A stretch of DNA of 64,000 nt. It comes from Chelydra serpentina (taxonomy: Eukaryota > Chordata > Testudines > Chelydridae). The translations under genes and the position numbers were made by a program. The stretch is from positions 5,456,001-5,520,000 of the forward strand of contig JBAIAC010000018.1 of the NCBI GenBank assembly GCA_037349315.1. Direction: 5' to 3'. Shown in pieces: positions 11,392-22,375 of the stretch; position 1 is the first letter of the stretch, and each line of letters opens with the position of its first letter. Below the pieces are notes generated by a model that was not told the origin of the DNA, ran no database searches, and worked only from the letters and a program-made list of their open reading frames with translations.

Positions 11392-12364
11392 AACATTGTC
11401 ATCCTTTTAAAAGTACTGGGGAATTTGCATTTGTTCAGTCCCATGATATCTTGCCCCTTGAAGTCATGCATGCAGAGACACACTCTCCATGCAGTTACTA
11501 TCTCAGATCTCTGAGGGTGTCTCTTCACTGTGGAATCACCTGGGGTTCTTACGTGGGTGGTTTCTCTAGCCCCGCTCCCCTCCACACACAAAAACCTCTC
11601 ATCCGAGTTTAGTGGTGCTTTCGGCCTGGCCTATCTGGGAGCATGGGATCAAGCCTGGGTTTCACTTTCACTCGGGATGGTGACCCATCGCCTTTGTAGG
11701 GAAGGCACAAGTTAAACCACTCGAGTGCCGATAATCCTCCAATGCCTTCCCACAATTCCCCCCATGTGTAAAGAAGAACAGATGAGTTCTCCCACCATTT
11801 ACTGGGAAAGAATCACAATGCAGCTCATCTTACTTCACCACAAAGAAGCCTGGGATGTGCCCCCAGAGTTCCTAGCAGCGCACACAGAGACGACAACGTA
11901 ATTTGGATATAGCTTTGCAGTGTGGCTGCTCAAACCGGGGTGCTGCTCATGAAGACACACTCTGCAATGAGGACGTAACTCAGAGAAAACTGAATCCCTA
12001 TCACTGTTCTAGAAGCTTTGAGAGCTTAATTTTGTTTGAAAATGCTTACTTGAGATGATGGTTTATTGAGATCAATGCACATTTGTAGATTGCTCTATAC
12101 ATGTTTGCATCAATAGCTGTTAAAATCAAATTATTTGGCCATTTTAAGGGATTTTATTTTCAACTGATCAAACTAGACTGATATAAAACAACAGCCAAAT
12201 TGCCTGTAATTTCCCCCCGCAAAAAATGTCAGTCAGGACTGGATTAAAGAGCGTAGGATCCAGGGGCAATAGAGTTTTACACCTAAATTTAACACTTTCT
12301 GCATTAAGGAGTCAGAACTACGCATGTGCACAGGCCTGTTTTTGCACCTTTAGATACATCCAGA
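11392..12364. other. No feature seen
   Basis: Noncoding sequence with no supported gene or repeat. Confidence 0.5.
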
Positions 12365-12600
12365 AATGGAAATGGGGGAGGATAAAGAAAGACTAAATGT
12401 GGCACAGTTTGCATAAAGTAGCCTGCCTGAGCACTGTCAGAAGCTAATGCTTTTAAGGATCACAGCACAGGCTTTTCTGAAGGAAAGCAAGATGGTGGCT
12501 TTCTGAATTTGATTGGGAAATTTTTCCATAGACAGGGAGTGATCCTGGAGAAAAAACAAAGAGGCTGAAAATCAAGCCCCTGGCACCCCATTTTACCACC
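12365..12600 (-). mobile_element. Ancient LINE-like 3' end (L2/L3-like family, copy 3)
   Basis: This aligns by eye with 8370-8560: both carry the 'gtcagaagctaatgctt', 'agcaagatggtggctt' and GGGAAATTTTTCCATA blocks in the same order. It is cut off on the right next to the CR1 insertion. Confidence 0.6.
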
Positions 12601-12612
12601 CAGGGTCAGTGT

Positions 12613-14500
12613 CGGAAGAAAAGCAAATATGGCAGGCGACCAGCTTGGCTTAACAGTGAAATCCTTGCTCGTCTTAAACACAAAAAAGCAGCTTACAAGA
12701 AGTGGAAGATTGGACTAATGACCAGGGAGGAGTATAAAAATATTGCTCAGGCATGCAGGAGTGAAATTAGGAAGGCCAAATCACACTTGGAGTTGCAGCT
12801 AGCCGGAGATGTTAGAAGTAACAAGAAGGGTTTCTTCAGGTATGTGAGCAACAAGAAGAAAGTCAAGGAAAGTGTGGGCCCCTTGCTGAATGAGGGAGGG
12901 AACCTAGTGACAGAGGATGTGGAGAAAGCTAGTGTACTCAATGCTTTTTTTGCCTCTGTCTTCACAGACAAGGTCAGCTGCCAGACAGCTGCACTCCGCA
13001 GCACGGTATGGGGAGGAGGTGACCAGCCCTCTGTGGAGAAAGAAATAGTTCGGGACTATTTAGAAAAGCTGGACGAGCACAAGTCCATGGGGCCGGATGC
13101 ACTGCATCCAAGGGTGCTAAAGGAGTTGGCCGATGAGATTGCAGAGCCATTGGCCATTATCTTTGACAAATCATGGCAATCGGGGGAGGTCCCGGTTGAC
13201 TGGAAAAAAGCTAATGTAGTGCCCATCTTTAAAAAAGGGAAGAAGGAAGATCCGGGGAACTACAGGCCAGTCAGTCTCACCTCAGTCCCTGGAAAAATCA
13301 TGGAACAGGTCCTCAAGGAATCAATTCTGAACCACTTAAAGGAGGGGAAAATGATCAGGAACAGTCAGCATGGATTCACCAAGGGCAAGTCATGCCTGAC
13401 TAACCTAATTGCCTTCTATGATGAGAAAACCGGCTCTGTGGATGAGGGGAAAGCAGTGGATGTGCTATTTCTTGACTTTAGCAAAGCTTTTGATACAGTC
13501 TCCCACAGTATTCTTGCCAGCAAGTTAAAGAAGTATGGGCTGGATGAATGGAGGGTAAGGTGGACAGAAAACTGGCTAGATGGTCGGGCTCAACGGGTAA
13601 TGATCAATGGTTCCATGTCTAGTTGGCAGCCGGTATCAAGTGGAGTGCCCCAAGGGTCGGTGCTGGGGCCGGTTTTGTTCAATATCTTCATTAACGATCT
13701 GGAGGATGGCACTAAACTGGGAGGAGTGGTTGATACGCTGGAGGGTAGGGATAGGATACAGAGGGACCTAGACAAATTAGAGGATTGGGCCAAAAGAAAT
13801 ATGATGAGGTTCAACAAGGACAAGTGCAGAGTCCTGCACTTAGGACGGAAGAATCCCATGCACTGCTACAGACTAGGGACCGAATGGCTGCGCAGCAGTT
13901 CTGCAGAAAAGGACCTAAGGGTTACGGTGGACGAAAAGCTGAATATGAGTCAACAGTGTGCCCTTGTTGCCAAGAAGGCTAATGGCATTTTGGGTTGTAT
14001 AAGTAGGGGCATTTCCAGCAGATTGAGGGACGTGATTATTCCCCTCTATTCAGCACTGGTGAGGCCTCATTTGGAGTACTGTGTCCAGTTTTGGGCCCCA
14101 CACTACAAGAAGGATGTGGATACATTGGAAAGAGTCCAGCGGAGGGCAACAAAAATGATTAGGGGACTGGAGCACATGACTTATGAGGAGAGGCTGAGGG
14201 AACTGGGATTGTTTAGCCTGCAGAAGAGAAGAATGAGGGGGGATTTGATAGCTGCTTTCAACTACCTGAAAGGGAGTTCCAAAGAGGATGGATCTAGACT
14301 GTTCTCAGTGGTAGAAGATGACAGAACAAGGACTAATGGTCAAGTTGCAGAGGGGGAGGTTTAGGTTGGATATTAGGAAAAACTTTTTCACTAGTAGGGT
14401 GGTGAAGCACTGGAATGGGTTACCTAGGGAGGTGGTGGAATCTCCTTCCTTAGAGGTTTTTAAGGTCAGGCTTGACAAAGCCCTGGCTGAGATGATTTAG
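12613..14500 (+). pseudogene. CR1 ORF2 fragment, reverse transcriptase with its catalytic FADD deleted
   Basis: The frame is open from the truncation point at about 12,613 up to 14,364, covering the linker and most of the reverse transcriptase. Motif A (LDFSKAFD) and motif B (SSGVPQG) are present. Compared with the first copy, 33 bases (11 codons) are missing at 13,709/13,710, exactly where the FADD active site should be, so the reading jumps from INDLEDG to TKLGG. A second lesion, loss of two bases near 14,340 (GGTCTCAAG became GGTCAAG), shifts the frame; the genuine C-terminus continues in another frame to the TAG at 14,498-14,500. The endonuclease domain is absent because of the 5' truncation. 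This copy has a Trp codon where the first copy has its third stop. It is dead on three counts, although its long ORF could be mistaken for an intact gene. Confidence 0.93.
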
Positions 14501-14588
14501 TTGGGTTTGGCCCTGCTTTGAGCAGGGGGTTGGACTAGATGGCCTCCTGAGGTCCCTTCCAACCCTGAGATTCTATGATTCTATGATG
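12613..14588 (+). mobile_element. CR1 LINE, 5'-truncated young copy
   Basis: This is a second insertion of the same CR1 subfamily as 155-3403, starting at a point equal to about base 1390 of that copy. The 3' UTR and the ATTCTATGAT tail are intact at 14,501-14,588. The two copies differ by scattered single bases, one 33-bp deletion and one small frameshift. Confidence 0.95.
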
Positions 14589-14990
14589 TGACCCTGCTAT
14601 ATTACATAATATTCTAGGTAGCACAAAGGTGCAACAAAAACACAAGAGGTTTAACAATGTACATAGTCAAGTTTGGGTTAACACCACAGCCAGTGGGGTC
14701 TCTAACAAACTGGGTACTCCTACAGCTTGGGGAACTAAAGGAAATATCTTAATAAAGCGTTAGAGGCTTGATTCTGCTCCCACTGCAATCAAGAGAAGTT
14801 TTACTCTAGATTTAATCTGGAGTAGAAGTGGGCCTCTAGTGTATCATCATGCAAGACAGACTCCCTTGAACTACAATTGAAATTCCACTAGATTCAGAAA
14901 GCATCTTCATCATTCTAACAGAAATAAACCAGGTGCTTCACAAATTCGTGAGTGTAGTTTATTTAGATAAGACTGCAGAAAATTCAGTTC
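14589..14990. other. No gene; weak palindrome
   Basis: Noncoding. The segment 14,765-14,838 is weakly self-complementary (GAGGCTTGATTCTGCTCCCA against GGAGTAGAAGTGGGCCTC) and may be another fossil hairpin repeat. Confidence 0.4.
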
Positions 14991-14998
14991 TGGGTGAA

Positions 14999-15399
14999 CA
15001 GGGCCGTCCTTACCCATAGGCAAAGCAGGCAGCTGCCTAGGGCACCAGACGATTTGGGGCACCAAACTTCCTGGTGCATTGCACAGCTGGGCTCTTCCGG
15101 CTCTTCCCCAGGGCCCCTGCTCCTGCTCCTGCTCCGCCCCAGCCTCTTCCCCGCCCCCAGCTCTGCCCCAGCTCCGCCCCCACTCCCCTGAGCTCTGCAG
15201 CAGGGCCGGGCCTGCACTCACCGGGCGGGAAGTGTAGTGACCTGGCTTCAGCTGCGCTGCCAGGGCCCCCCTGCCCCCGCCCCCCCACAGAGGCAGGGGC
15301 CAGCCTCCCCTCTGCCCCTCCCTGCGGAGGCCTGGGGCACCACACACACACCCTGTGCGGGGGCTGCCTAGGGCCCCAGAATAGCTAGGGACGGCCCTG
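14999..15399. mobile_element. hAT nonautonomous element, CpG/GC-rich, perfect 8-bp TSD
   Basis: The ends are CAGGGCCGTCCTTA on the left and TAGGGACGGCCCTG on the right. The exact duplication TGGGTGAA lies at 14,991-14,998 and 15,400-15,407. The interior is a C-rich, repetitive stretch (gctcctgctcc and gccccag motifs) that produces long but meaningless ORFs on both strands. There is no transposase. Confidence 0.93.
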
Positions 15400-15407
15400 T
15401 GGGTGAA

Positions 15408-15740
15408 CATTAATGTTCCTCTGGCATTTGTGTGCAGATTAGATTAGATTAAAATAGATCTATTGCAAGATTAGGGGTTTGTCCTGCATTTCTTAACCAA
15501 AATGTCTTCTCTGTCTAGGTCTTTATTTTTATTGGGTGCTGCTGCCGTCCTCCACCCTAGACATGCTGACATTTCAACTATACATGATTGTGCATAGTTT
15601 ATTAAATGCTTTGGATGAATAGTGCTATATACTGAATGTACATTACTATTTTTTAGGTATAATCCCGTAGAGTGTACAATTTTTTTAACCCACAGACAAC
15701 ATAACAGACTTTGTATATGTGTTATCTTGTCTTTACTTAA
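15408..15740. other. No feature seen
   Basis: AT-rich noncoding sequence. Confidence 0.5.
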
Positions 15741-15885
15741 AGATCAGGGTGGTAGCCATGTTAGTCTGGATCTGTAGAAGCTACAAAGATGCATCCGACG
15801 AAGTGGGTATTCACCCACGGAAAGCTAATGCTCCAATACATCTGTTAGTCTATAAGGTGCCACAGGACTATTTGTAGCTTTTATT
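15741..15885. repeat. Short interspersed repeat with inverted end (family F, copy 1)
   Basis: The body (GCATCCGACGAAGTGGGTAT ... GTTAGTCTATAAGGTGCCACAGGA) matches the family seen at 15,981-16,192 and 63,089-63,240. Its 3' tail, which normally ends in a 'gactaacacggctac' block, is instead found reversed at the left edge (GTAGCCATGTTAGTCTGGATC). Flanks TTTACTTAAAG and TTTATTTAAAA look like a diverged target duplication. Confidence 0.65.
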
Positions 15886-15980
15886 TAAAAAGACAATTTT
15901 AGCCTGGAACAACTTGCCTTGTATCTATGAAGCTCATGCTGATGTGTGTGTTATCTAATAACAGACATTGTTTTATAAGT

Positions 15981-16192
15981 AAAATACCTATGGCACCTTA
16001 GAGACTAACAAATTTATTTCAGCATAAGCTTTTGTGGGTTAAGAACCCACTTCATCCATGCATCCGATGAAGTGGGTTCTTAACCCACGAAAGCTTATGC
16101 TGAAATAAATGTGTTAGTCTCTAAGGTGCCACAGGTATTTTTCTTGTTTTCTTTTTGCTGACACAGACTAACACGGCTACTACACTGAAACC
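15981..16192. repeat. Foldback repeat with 12-bp target duplication (family F, copy 2)
   Basis: Two head-to-head copies of a body of about 70 bp form a nearly perfect hairpin. The arms are about 15,985-16,058 and 16,065-16,140, with only a few mismatches, followed by a single tail ending 'gactaacacggctactacactgaaacc'. The whole is flanked by an exact 12-bp direct repeat, TGTTTTATAAGT, at 15,969-15,980 and 16,193-16,204. The variable-length duplication points to insertion by a retrotransposition-type mechanism. Confidence 0.8.
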
Positions 16193-16311
16193 TGTTTTAT
16201 AAGTGTCACAGTTCTACAGCTGATGGCCAGATTTTCAAAAGCACTCGGCCCAAGCAGCTCCCAGGTTCTGAATGAAACCTACTGAGCACTGTTGAAAAGC
16301 TGGCACTGACT

Positions 16312-16920
16312 GTGTATTCATTATTATTGTTATTTATTTGTATTGCAGTAGCACCTAGAAGCTCAGTCATGGACCAAAACCCCATTGTGCGAGGTGCTGT
16401 ACAAGCACGTAGCGAACATGGTCCCTTCCAATGGAGTTTACAATCTGAGCCCTGGTCTACACTAGTCCACTTAACTCTGTCGTTGAGAGATGTAAAACAT
16501 CTACACCCCAAGTGGGATAGTTAAGCCGTCCTAAAGCTCAATGTAGACAGCACTAAGTTGACAGAAAAAGTCTTCCGTCAACCTAGCTAGCGCCTCTCAG
16601 GAAGGTAGATTAAATTCACCAACAGGAGAACCCCTCCTCTCGGCATAGGTAGCATCTATACTAAAGCGCTGCAGCAGTGCCACTGTAGCATTTCAAGCGT
16701 AAGTAAGCCCTACGTACAAGATGAGAGAGAAGTGGATATAACAGCCAGATGAGAGAGAACAAGGAAACAATGAGGTTATACAGGTAGCATAATAGGCTGT
16801 GGTCACAGCACACCAGCTCCCTACTAGTTGTTTAATGGAGGTGGAACGTTTATTTCGCTGATACAGTAATACAAAGATTACTGCTAATAGGAATGCAATG
16901 TGTTTTTTCATGGGTATCTT
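16312..16920 (-). mobile_element. Ancient LINE-like 3' end (L2/L3-like family, copy 4), interrupted by a Harbinger MITE
   Basis: The left edge carries the AATAAT-rich end and the family block 'gtattgcagtagcacctagaagctc' with 'ggaccaaaaccccattgtgc'. The segment runs to 'tttacaatct' at 16,445, is split by a 262-bp MITE, and resumes at 16,711 ('gtacaagatgagag', then 'caaggaaacaatgag'). Confidence 0.65.
16449..16710. mobile_element. Harbinger-like MITE, old copy
   Basis: The left end GCCCTGGTCTACACTAG and the right end, which reads GGGCTTACTTACGC on the other strand, match the TCTACAC-type ends of the Harbinger element at 32,458. The flanking triplets TGA and TAC differ, but both are one change from the TAA expected at this point of the host repeat. 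Confidence 0.65.
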
Positions 16921-17934
16921 TATGTATGTATATGCATTTTATGGCATTGAGCACTATACTACATTGAGCACATCACTGTTTCTGCTTTGTTTCTGGAAAA
17001 CTATGCAATGATCACATATAGGAATAGACCAGAACTATAACTACAGTATCCCCACCAGTGACTCTCAGGAAGGCAAGCCTTATTTATAACACAAAGGTTA
17101 TTTTCTATTGCTCTTCCTTGCAATATTCCATAGTAATTAAAGTCAGACAAACACTAGAAATAGCCAGCTAGCTCAACTGCCCACAGGACCCAACTCAAGA
17201 TACAGCTTTTCCAGTGGATTGTGGAAGAGCCAAACTCTCCACTTCCAGAGAAGCCACTACTGCAAGACAGGGTTCACATCACACTATCAGGTGTGGTATT
17301 ATACCCCTTGCCCCATAAGTCCCTCATTCAGGTAGGGAATGGTGCTTTCAGTGATGATGTCATTTGAAATGGCTGTTTTATTACATATCATCCCTATTGC
17401 TGGGTCTCCAAACATCACTGCATTCATAGAGGCTGGCAGTTTAGAAACTGTGTTAGGCTCACCTTTAACAACAATGTTCAGCATTACATCTTCCAACTGA
17501 GCATAACATAAGCAAGCCCTTAATTTCTGAGGCTAAGAATCCTGCAAGGCTGTACTATTAATTACTACTGAGTAGGCCCAATGTTGCTTAGATTATGAGA
17601 TCCGACTGCAAGGTTTCATGGCCGCAGGCACTAACATTGAATGGGACTGGTCCTTTCACCTTGTGTTATTTTTCTGGCTACAAGTTGATATGGAGACACA
17701 GTGAACACTGCGTATGAAATGGCAAACCTCACTTATTGCCACTCTAGTAAACTTCACTCCCACGAATCAGCATTGAAAGTAGATTTCCAGTTGTACAGTT
17801 TTCATAGTCCAGAGCAGAGCAAGTTCTGTGCTGTGCCATAGGGCTAGTGCAGGGGATGTCGTCCTCCCCTGAGGAGACTGGAAATTCCACATTACTCCTA
17901 ACCCGGCCCCCAGCAGTAAGGCATGTTTCATGCA
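16921..17934. other. No feature seen
   Basis: Noncoding; the short minus-strand ORFs show no recognisable motif. The last 200 bases may already belong to the decayed LTR of the neighbouring Gypsy element. Confidence 0.45.
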
Positions 17935-19112
17935 GGTTAAGTTGAACAAGCAGAACTTTATTGAAACCTGTGGACTACTCTCCTCTTATAATAAGGTGGG
18001 GACAGCAGCTCTCTGTCTTCAAAATATGATTCCATCCTCTACAGTCAGCTCATCTTCAATTTGAAAATACGGGTTTTGTCTTCTGGCCACATTGCTAGTA
18101 TCACTCTCTTGACTGCCTGTAGTTGGATGTCCTTTTCTGTAGCCTCTTTGATTTCTATCAGCTTTGCTGTTCAAACTGGGAGATAGCGAAGCATGTTAAT
18201 GGATTCAATGTCCTGATCCCCTTCCGCCAACGTGTTGATACTGGGCACACGTGCCCTGCTCAGGGTGTCAGCTAACACCATTAACTATCCTGAACAATAT
18301 CTGATCTCACCTGGTAGCACTGGAGGTATATCAATGTGTGTTGCAGCCTCTTTGGAGCACTACGAAGGGGATTTTCCAGGATTCTCTCTAGGGGCTTGTG
18401 GTCTGATTGCACCATTAACGTGTCCTGATGGGATCACTCCACTCCAAATACCACAGCCAGAAGCTCTTTTCCTGTGTGGGCGTACCTCTGTTCAGTTTCT
18501 GACAGGGCTCTGCTGGCATAAGCAACTGGCTACTCCTGCAAGAGCACTACACCCAATCCTTTCCCCAGTGTATCTCACTGGGGTGTCAGTGGCTCTCCTG
18601 ACTGTACTACTTCAGGACAGGAACATCTGTTATCTGTTTCAACATGTCAAATGCTTGCTCCTGGGGAACTGCCCAGTGCCACACAACATCCTGCCTTGTG
18701 AGCTGACTTATGGGTTCTGCTATTGCAGCCAGGTGTGGACAGAACCTGAACAGAAAATCTGTCATCACTATGAAGCGCTATACCCCTTTCATCACATCCA
18801 CTGGAGCTGGCATGTGTCTGGCTACCTTGATCTTGTTGGGTTCTGCTTTCAGTCCCTCTTCTGTGAGCAGATGCACAATGTATGTCACTTCATACTGTCT
18901 TAGTCACATTTTTTCTGGATTGAGTTTAATGTTCTTGTCCCTGCATCACTATAGAAAAGCTTGTCGTTTTCTGTCATGGTCTTGTTCAGTTTCTGTATCA
19001 TTGCTCCCTTCATCAATGAAGATATCATCTGCAATTATTTTTACCCCAGGCAGCCCTTCTAGCACGTGGGTGAGTTTCTTCTGGAACACCTCTAATGCTG
19101 GGTTTATGCCCA

Positions 19113-19716
19113 TCAGCACGTGCAGCTGTCTGTAGCAATCAAATGGTGTTGGGTAGTCAGTATGCTGGACTCTTTATCCAGGCTTACATGCCAAAACCTG
19201 TCCCTCAAATCACAGACCGTAAAGATTCTGGCTTTGGAGCATTCTGGCAAGATGTCACCAATTGCGGGCAGTGAATAGTGGCTAGTTTTTAATACCTGGT
19301 TCAGTGGCTTTGGGTCTATACAGATGCGTAATTTGCATGATGGCTTCTTTACTATCACCACTATGCTGCTTACACGGGCTGTCCTGGCCTCTGCAGGTGC
19401 TATGGTACCCCTGCTCTGCAGACTTTTGAGCTCCTTGCGTACTGGATTACATGGTGCCACTGGAATTTTTCTTTGTTGTAAGCACACAGGTTCCACTGTG
19501 GGGGTCTACTTCCAGTCCTAGGTTTCCTTCGAGGCTCCCATCACCTTTGAAAACATTCCCGTATGCCTTTAAAATGATCTCCATTGTCCATGGGACTCCC
19601 CCTTTTGCTTCTTGCATGACAGCTATCAAATTCTGATGCTGTACCCTGATCAGATCCATGACTTGGATGGCTGTTTTCCCCACAAGCGATCTGTGCTGCT
19701 TACCATCCACCACCAC
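19113..19716 (-). pseudogene. Gypsy pol remnant: linker and reverse transcriptase
   Basis: Two overlapping minus-strand open stretches, in different frames, encode the segment upstream of the polymerase and the polymerase fingers. The segment KKPSCKLRICIDPKPLN matches the Gypsy reverse-transcriptase block 'KKPxGKLRxCxDxxxLN'. ARIFTVCDLRDRFWHVSLD matches motif A, with the catalytic Asp in 'CDLRD'. The YADD/IADD block is not intact. A frameshift separates the upstream half (19,447-19,716) from the polymerase half (19,113-19,496), and beyond 19,113 the frame breaks again. Host-gene status is excluded by these lesions and by flanking LTR-like pieces. A longer plus-strand ORF over 18,232-18,903 is only the antisense of the decayed downstream pol. 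Confidence 0.85.
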
Positions 19717-19885
19717 AAACTTCAGTTGGTACCGTCTGGTATTTTTTCAGGTTAGTTACTATAAGGTCACATTTTTCTACAGGATGCATCATACTGTCAT
19801 TGTACATTGTTAGCTTGGGACTGCTGTTTGTAATAGGTGTGCAAGTCCAATTTACCCTGAGGACTCTCATAGCAGGAAATCTCAC
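19700..19885 (-). pseudogene. Gypsy protease-region remnant
   Basis: A 61-codon open stretch with a segment like 'CDLIVTNLKKYQTVPTEV' lies immediately upstream of the pol remnant on the same strand, in the place where vertebrate Gypsy polyproteins carry the aspartic protease tail and linker. The D-T/S-G active site is not visible. Placement rests mainly on position and continuity. Confidence 0.5.
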
Positions 19886-20115
19886 TCTCCAACTGGAATC
19901 ACATACATTGTTTTCCTGTTAACATTGTTGCATGGAATAGAGGTTGGTACACACTGCAAAAATGGTTAAACTTCCACATTCCTTGCAATGCTGCCCTAGT
20001 GTAGGATGTTTCTCCTTTGCCTGCTCATGTTGTCTCCCTCAGTAAACACATCTCACTATGTGTGTGGAAACCTGGCCACCTGTTCCCCTTTGCTATTGTC
20101 TTACTGCATGTACTT

Positions 20116-20569
20116 AGACTCATAGACTTTAAGGTCAGAATGGACCATCATGATCATCTAGTCTGACCTCCTGCACATTGCAGGCCACAGAACCTCACCC
20201 ACCCACTTCTGTAATAGAGTCAAAACCTCTGGCCGAGTTACTGAAGTCCTCAAATCATGGTTTAAAGACTTCAAGTTACAGAGAATCTTCTATTTGCACT
20301 AGTTTAAATCTGCAAGTGACCCAGGCCCAGTGCTGCAGAGGAAGGTGGAAACCCCGCAGAGTCTCTGCAAATCTGACCCAGAGAAAAATTCCTTCCCGAT
20401 CCCAAATATGGCGATCAGTTAGACCCTGAGCAAATGGGCAAGACCCACGAACCAGGCCTGGGAATGAATTCTCTGTAGTAACTCAGAGCCCTCCCCATCT
20501 AGTGTCCCATCACCAGCTACTGAAGCTATTTGCTGCTAGCAGTCACAGATCAGCTACATGCCATTGTAG
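20116..20569 (-). mobile_element. CR1 LINE 3' UTR fragment inserted in the Gypsy element
   Basis: The stretch starts with AGACTCATAGACTTTAAGG and continues with 'catctagtctgacctcctgca', 'aaagacttcaagttacagag' and 'ccaaatatggcgatcag' blocks. The same text recurs at 29,165-29,465, 39,308-39,600 and 50,801-51,151, and in the opposite orientation at 61,332-61,565. This is the 3' UTR of a second, older CR1 subfamily. Confidence 0.85.
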
Positions 20570-20915
20570 GGGCTCCTGGGAGGCTTGAGGCGGTGGTGAA
20601 CGTCAGTGGTACAGAAGTCTCTGCCTTGTTTCCCAGTAAGGTAATAGTTTTACCTTTCTGCTCTTGTTGTCCTACTGCATTGCCAGGTCTGTGTACAGCT
20701 CAAAGGCCACCTTCTACTGGATCCATTGCTGGGTTAGGTTTGTGTCTGCAAAATCTAGGGTTCTGGGAGGCTACAGACCAAGTTCAATGGCTCACGCTGC
20801 CAGCTGCTGTGCTTCAGAGAACTCACAGCTCAGCTGCCACCAAGTTTCATTAGCAACAAGTGAAGCTGGGTGAAGGTTAAGCTGAACAAGTGAAACTTTA
20901 TTAAATCCTGGAACT

Positions 20916-22126
20916 GCTCTGTCCATGGGACTGTGTTGCTTCCAGCCTAACTCAGCATCCCCTATTTTCCTGGTGTCTCCTTAATAACAGTCCCTCCTGA
21001 TAACATGGGCCCTCTAACTCCAGTTCAACTGATCATGATATAGGGCAGGCCTGGAAGAGGGCTTGGTTCTTACTGTGGTCAGTCTTCCTCCAGTCACCGC
21101 TGATGCCAATGCTAGAGTAGCAGGGCCAGACTCCCTACTGCCATGACAGTTTTACTGCTGCCAGTGCCAGTGGCACAGGTGTGAGGAGGAATTGGTGACG
21201 GCTATGAATAAGGCTGCTACTACCCCCTCAGTCCTTCCTCTCACTGCCAGGCTATGCTGCTGATACTGAGCCCAGTTGCAAGGCGCTACAAAACAGGCCA
21301 CCACTCCTTATGAAGGGTGTTGGCCAGCTCATAGCTCAATCCCCATAAATAAGACCTAAGGGCAGCCCTATGCCTCTCTGTGAGGAGGCATTGACAGCGA
21401 TCTTTATTAGCTACAGGCAATTGTGCTCAGTGCAGCCAGAGGTAGTTTTCCTAGAGATTCTCACCCTGCTCAGAATCTGCCAGTCTTTCCTCATTCTAGC
21501 GACAATAGAAAAGCCATCTCAGGAGCAGTCTTCCAGGGTCTTAGCCAGTGCTAATGGGAGGAGTTATTGTGACACTCTCCCCCATTGACTGGATGGGAAG
21601 TGGGAGGTCACTGCATCACCCACACTTGATAATATGGAAAGCTCTCTAAGCCGCCTTGCACCTGCCCCTGCTAGTGTTGATTAATGAGGTTCTGCTGTGC
21701 TGCAAAAAAAATTTTTTAAAGGAAGTGAAAATATCTGAGAAGTAGGAGCAGCTGTAATTTGATTCTCGTTTAATTTCATTGTAGTATAAACTTTTCTTGC
21801 CAAACCCTAAAATAACAAACAAACACACATTCTTCCTCAAAGCAGCCACATTAATCAAGAGGAACTGTACTGGAAAGAGCAAATGACTGGAAGTCAAGTC
21901 TGAGGCGCTATGCGTTTGGAAGAAATGCATTTGCATATAAAGTGATTTTCCATTCAAACACACCTTTTAAAAATAAAACAAGGAGCAGAGATTTCGAGAT
22001 CCCACCCATAGTTTTCATTATCTTCAAGGGTAAAGTATTTTTTTGTATGTAATGCCATCACTTTGCATGGCGCTTCACAAGCAAAGCGGGTGGTTCTGGG
22101 GCAAATTTTCTGTTACACTAGGGCAG
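20916..22126. other. No gene; possible LTR-like stretch
   Basis: The minus strand has an AATAAA near 21,402 and a 'tgtcacaataactcc' block near 21,560, which might be LTR sequence of the same or another retrotransposon. I could not fix its borders. Confidence 0.35.
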
Positions 22127-22375
22127 GGGTGTCCAACCTACGACCTGCTTCAACACAATGCACCAATTGGCAATCCATTAGCATTTTGTTGTCACGTTTA
22201 CATCATTTTAGTTTACACAAGTGGGTGAATAGACAATACTGTACATAGAAACAACATATCTAAATACATGCGAAACAAGATAAACTTAAAATATAAATCA
22301 ATCCAGGTGACTTTAAATCTTATTAAAATATGTAGGACCTCTTTGGCCCTCACAATCAGAATTTGGTCCTAGTGC
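22127..22375. repeat. Possible hAT-derived fragment
   Basis: It opens with CAGGGGTGTCCAACCTACG, a form typical of hAT ends, but no matching right end or 8-bp duplication could be found. Confidence 0.3.

Larger units (their letters stand above)
17935..20915 (-). mobile_element. Decayed Ty3/Gypsy retrotransposon with CR1 insertion
   Basis: Read on the minus strand, the order is leader/gag remnants (about 20,870-20,570), the tail of a retropepsin-like region (about 19,885-19,700), reverse transcriptase (about 19,500-19,100) and a decayed downstream pol region to about 18,050. Similar segments at 17,935-17,975 and 20,870-20,915 each place an AATAAA poly(A) signal on the minus strand next to a shared 'cttgttca.cttaacc' block. 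They look like matching pieces of the two LTRs. Stops and frameshifts occur throughout. Confidence 0.75.

Noticed and set aside
12718..14364. 548-codon ORF as an active reverse transcriptase gene
   Set aside because: The catalytic FADD is deleted, the C-terminus is out of frame and the endonuclease is missing.
14910..15410. 166-codon minus-strand ORF and 104-codon plus-strand ORFs
   Set aside because: They lie inside a C-rich hAT element with low-complexity repeats; open frames on both strands reflect composition, not coding.
18232..18903. 223-codon plus-strand ORF as a host gene
   Set aside because: It is antisense to the decayed pol region of a Gypsy element and has no recognisable domain.
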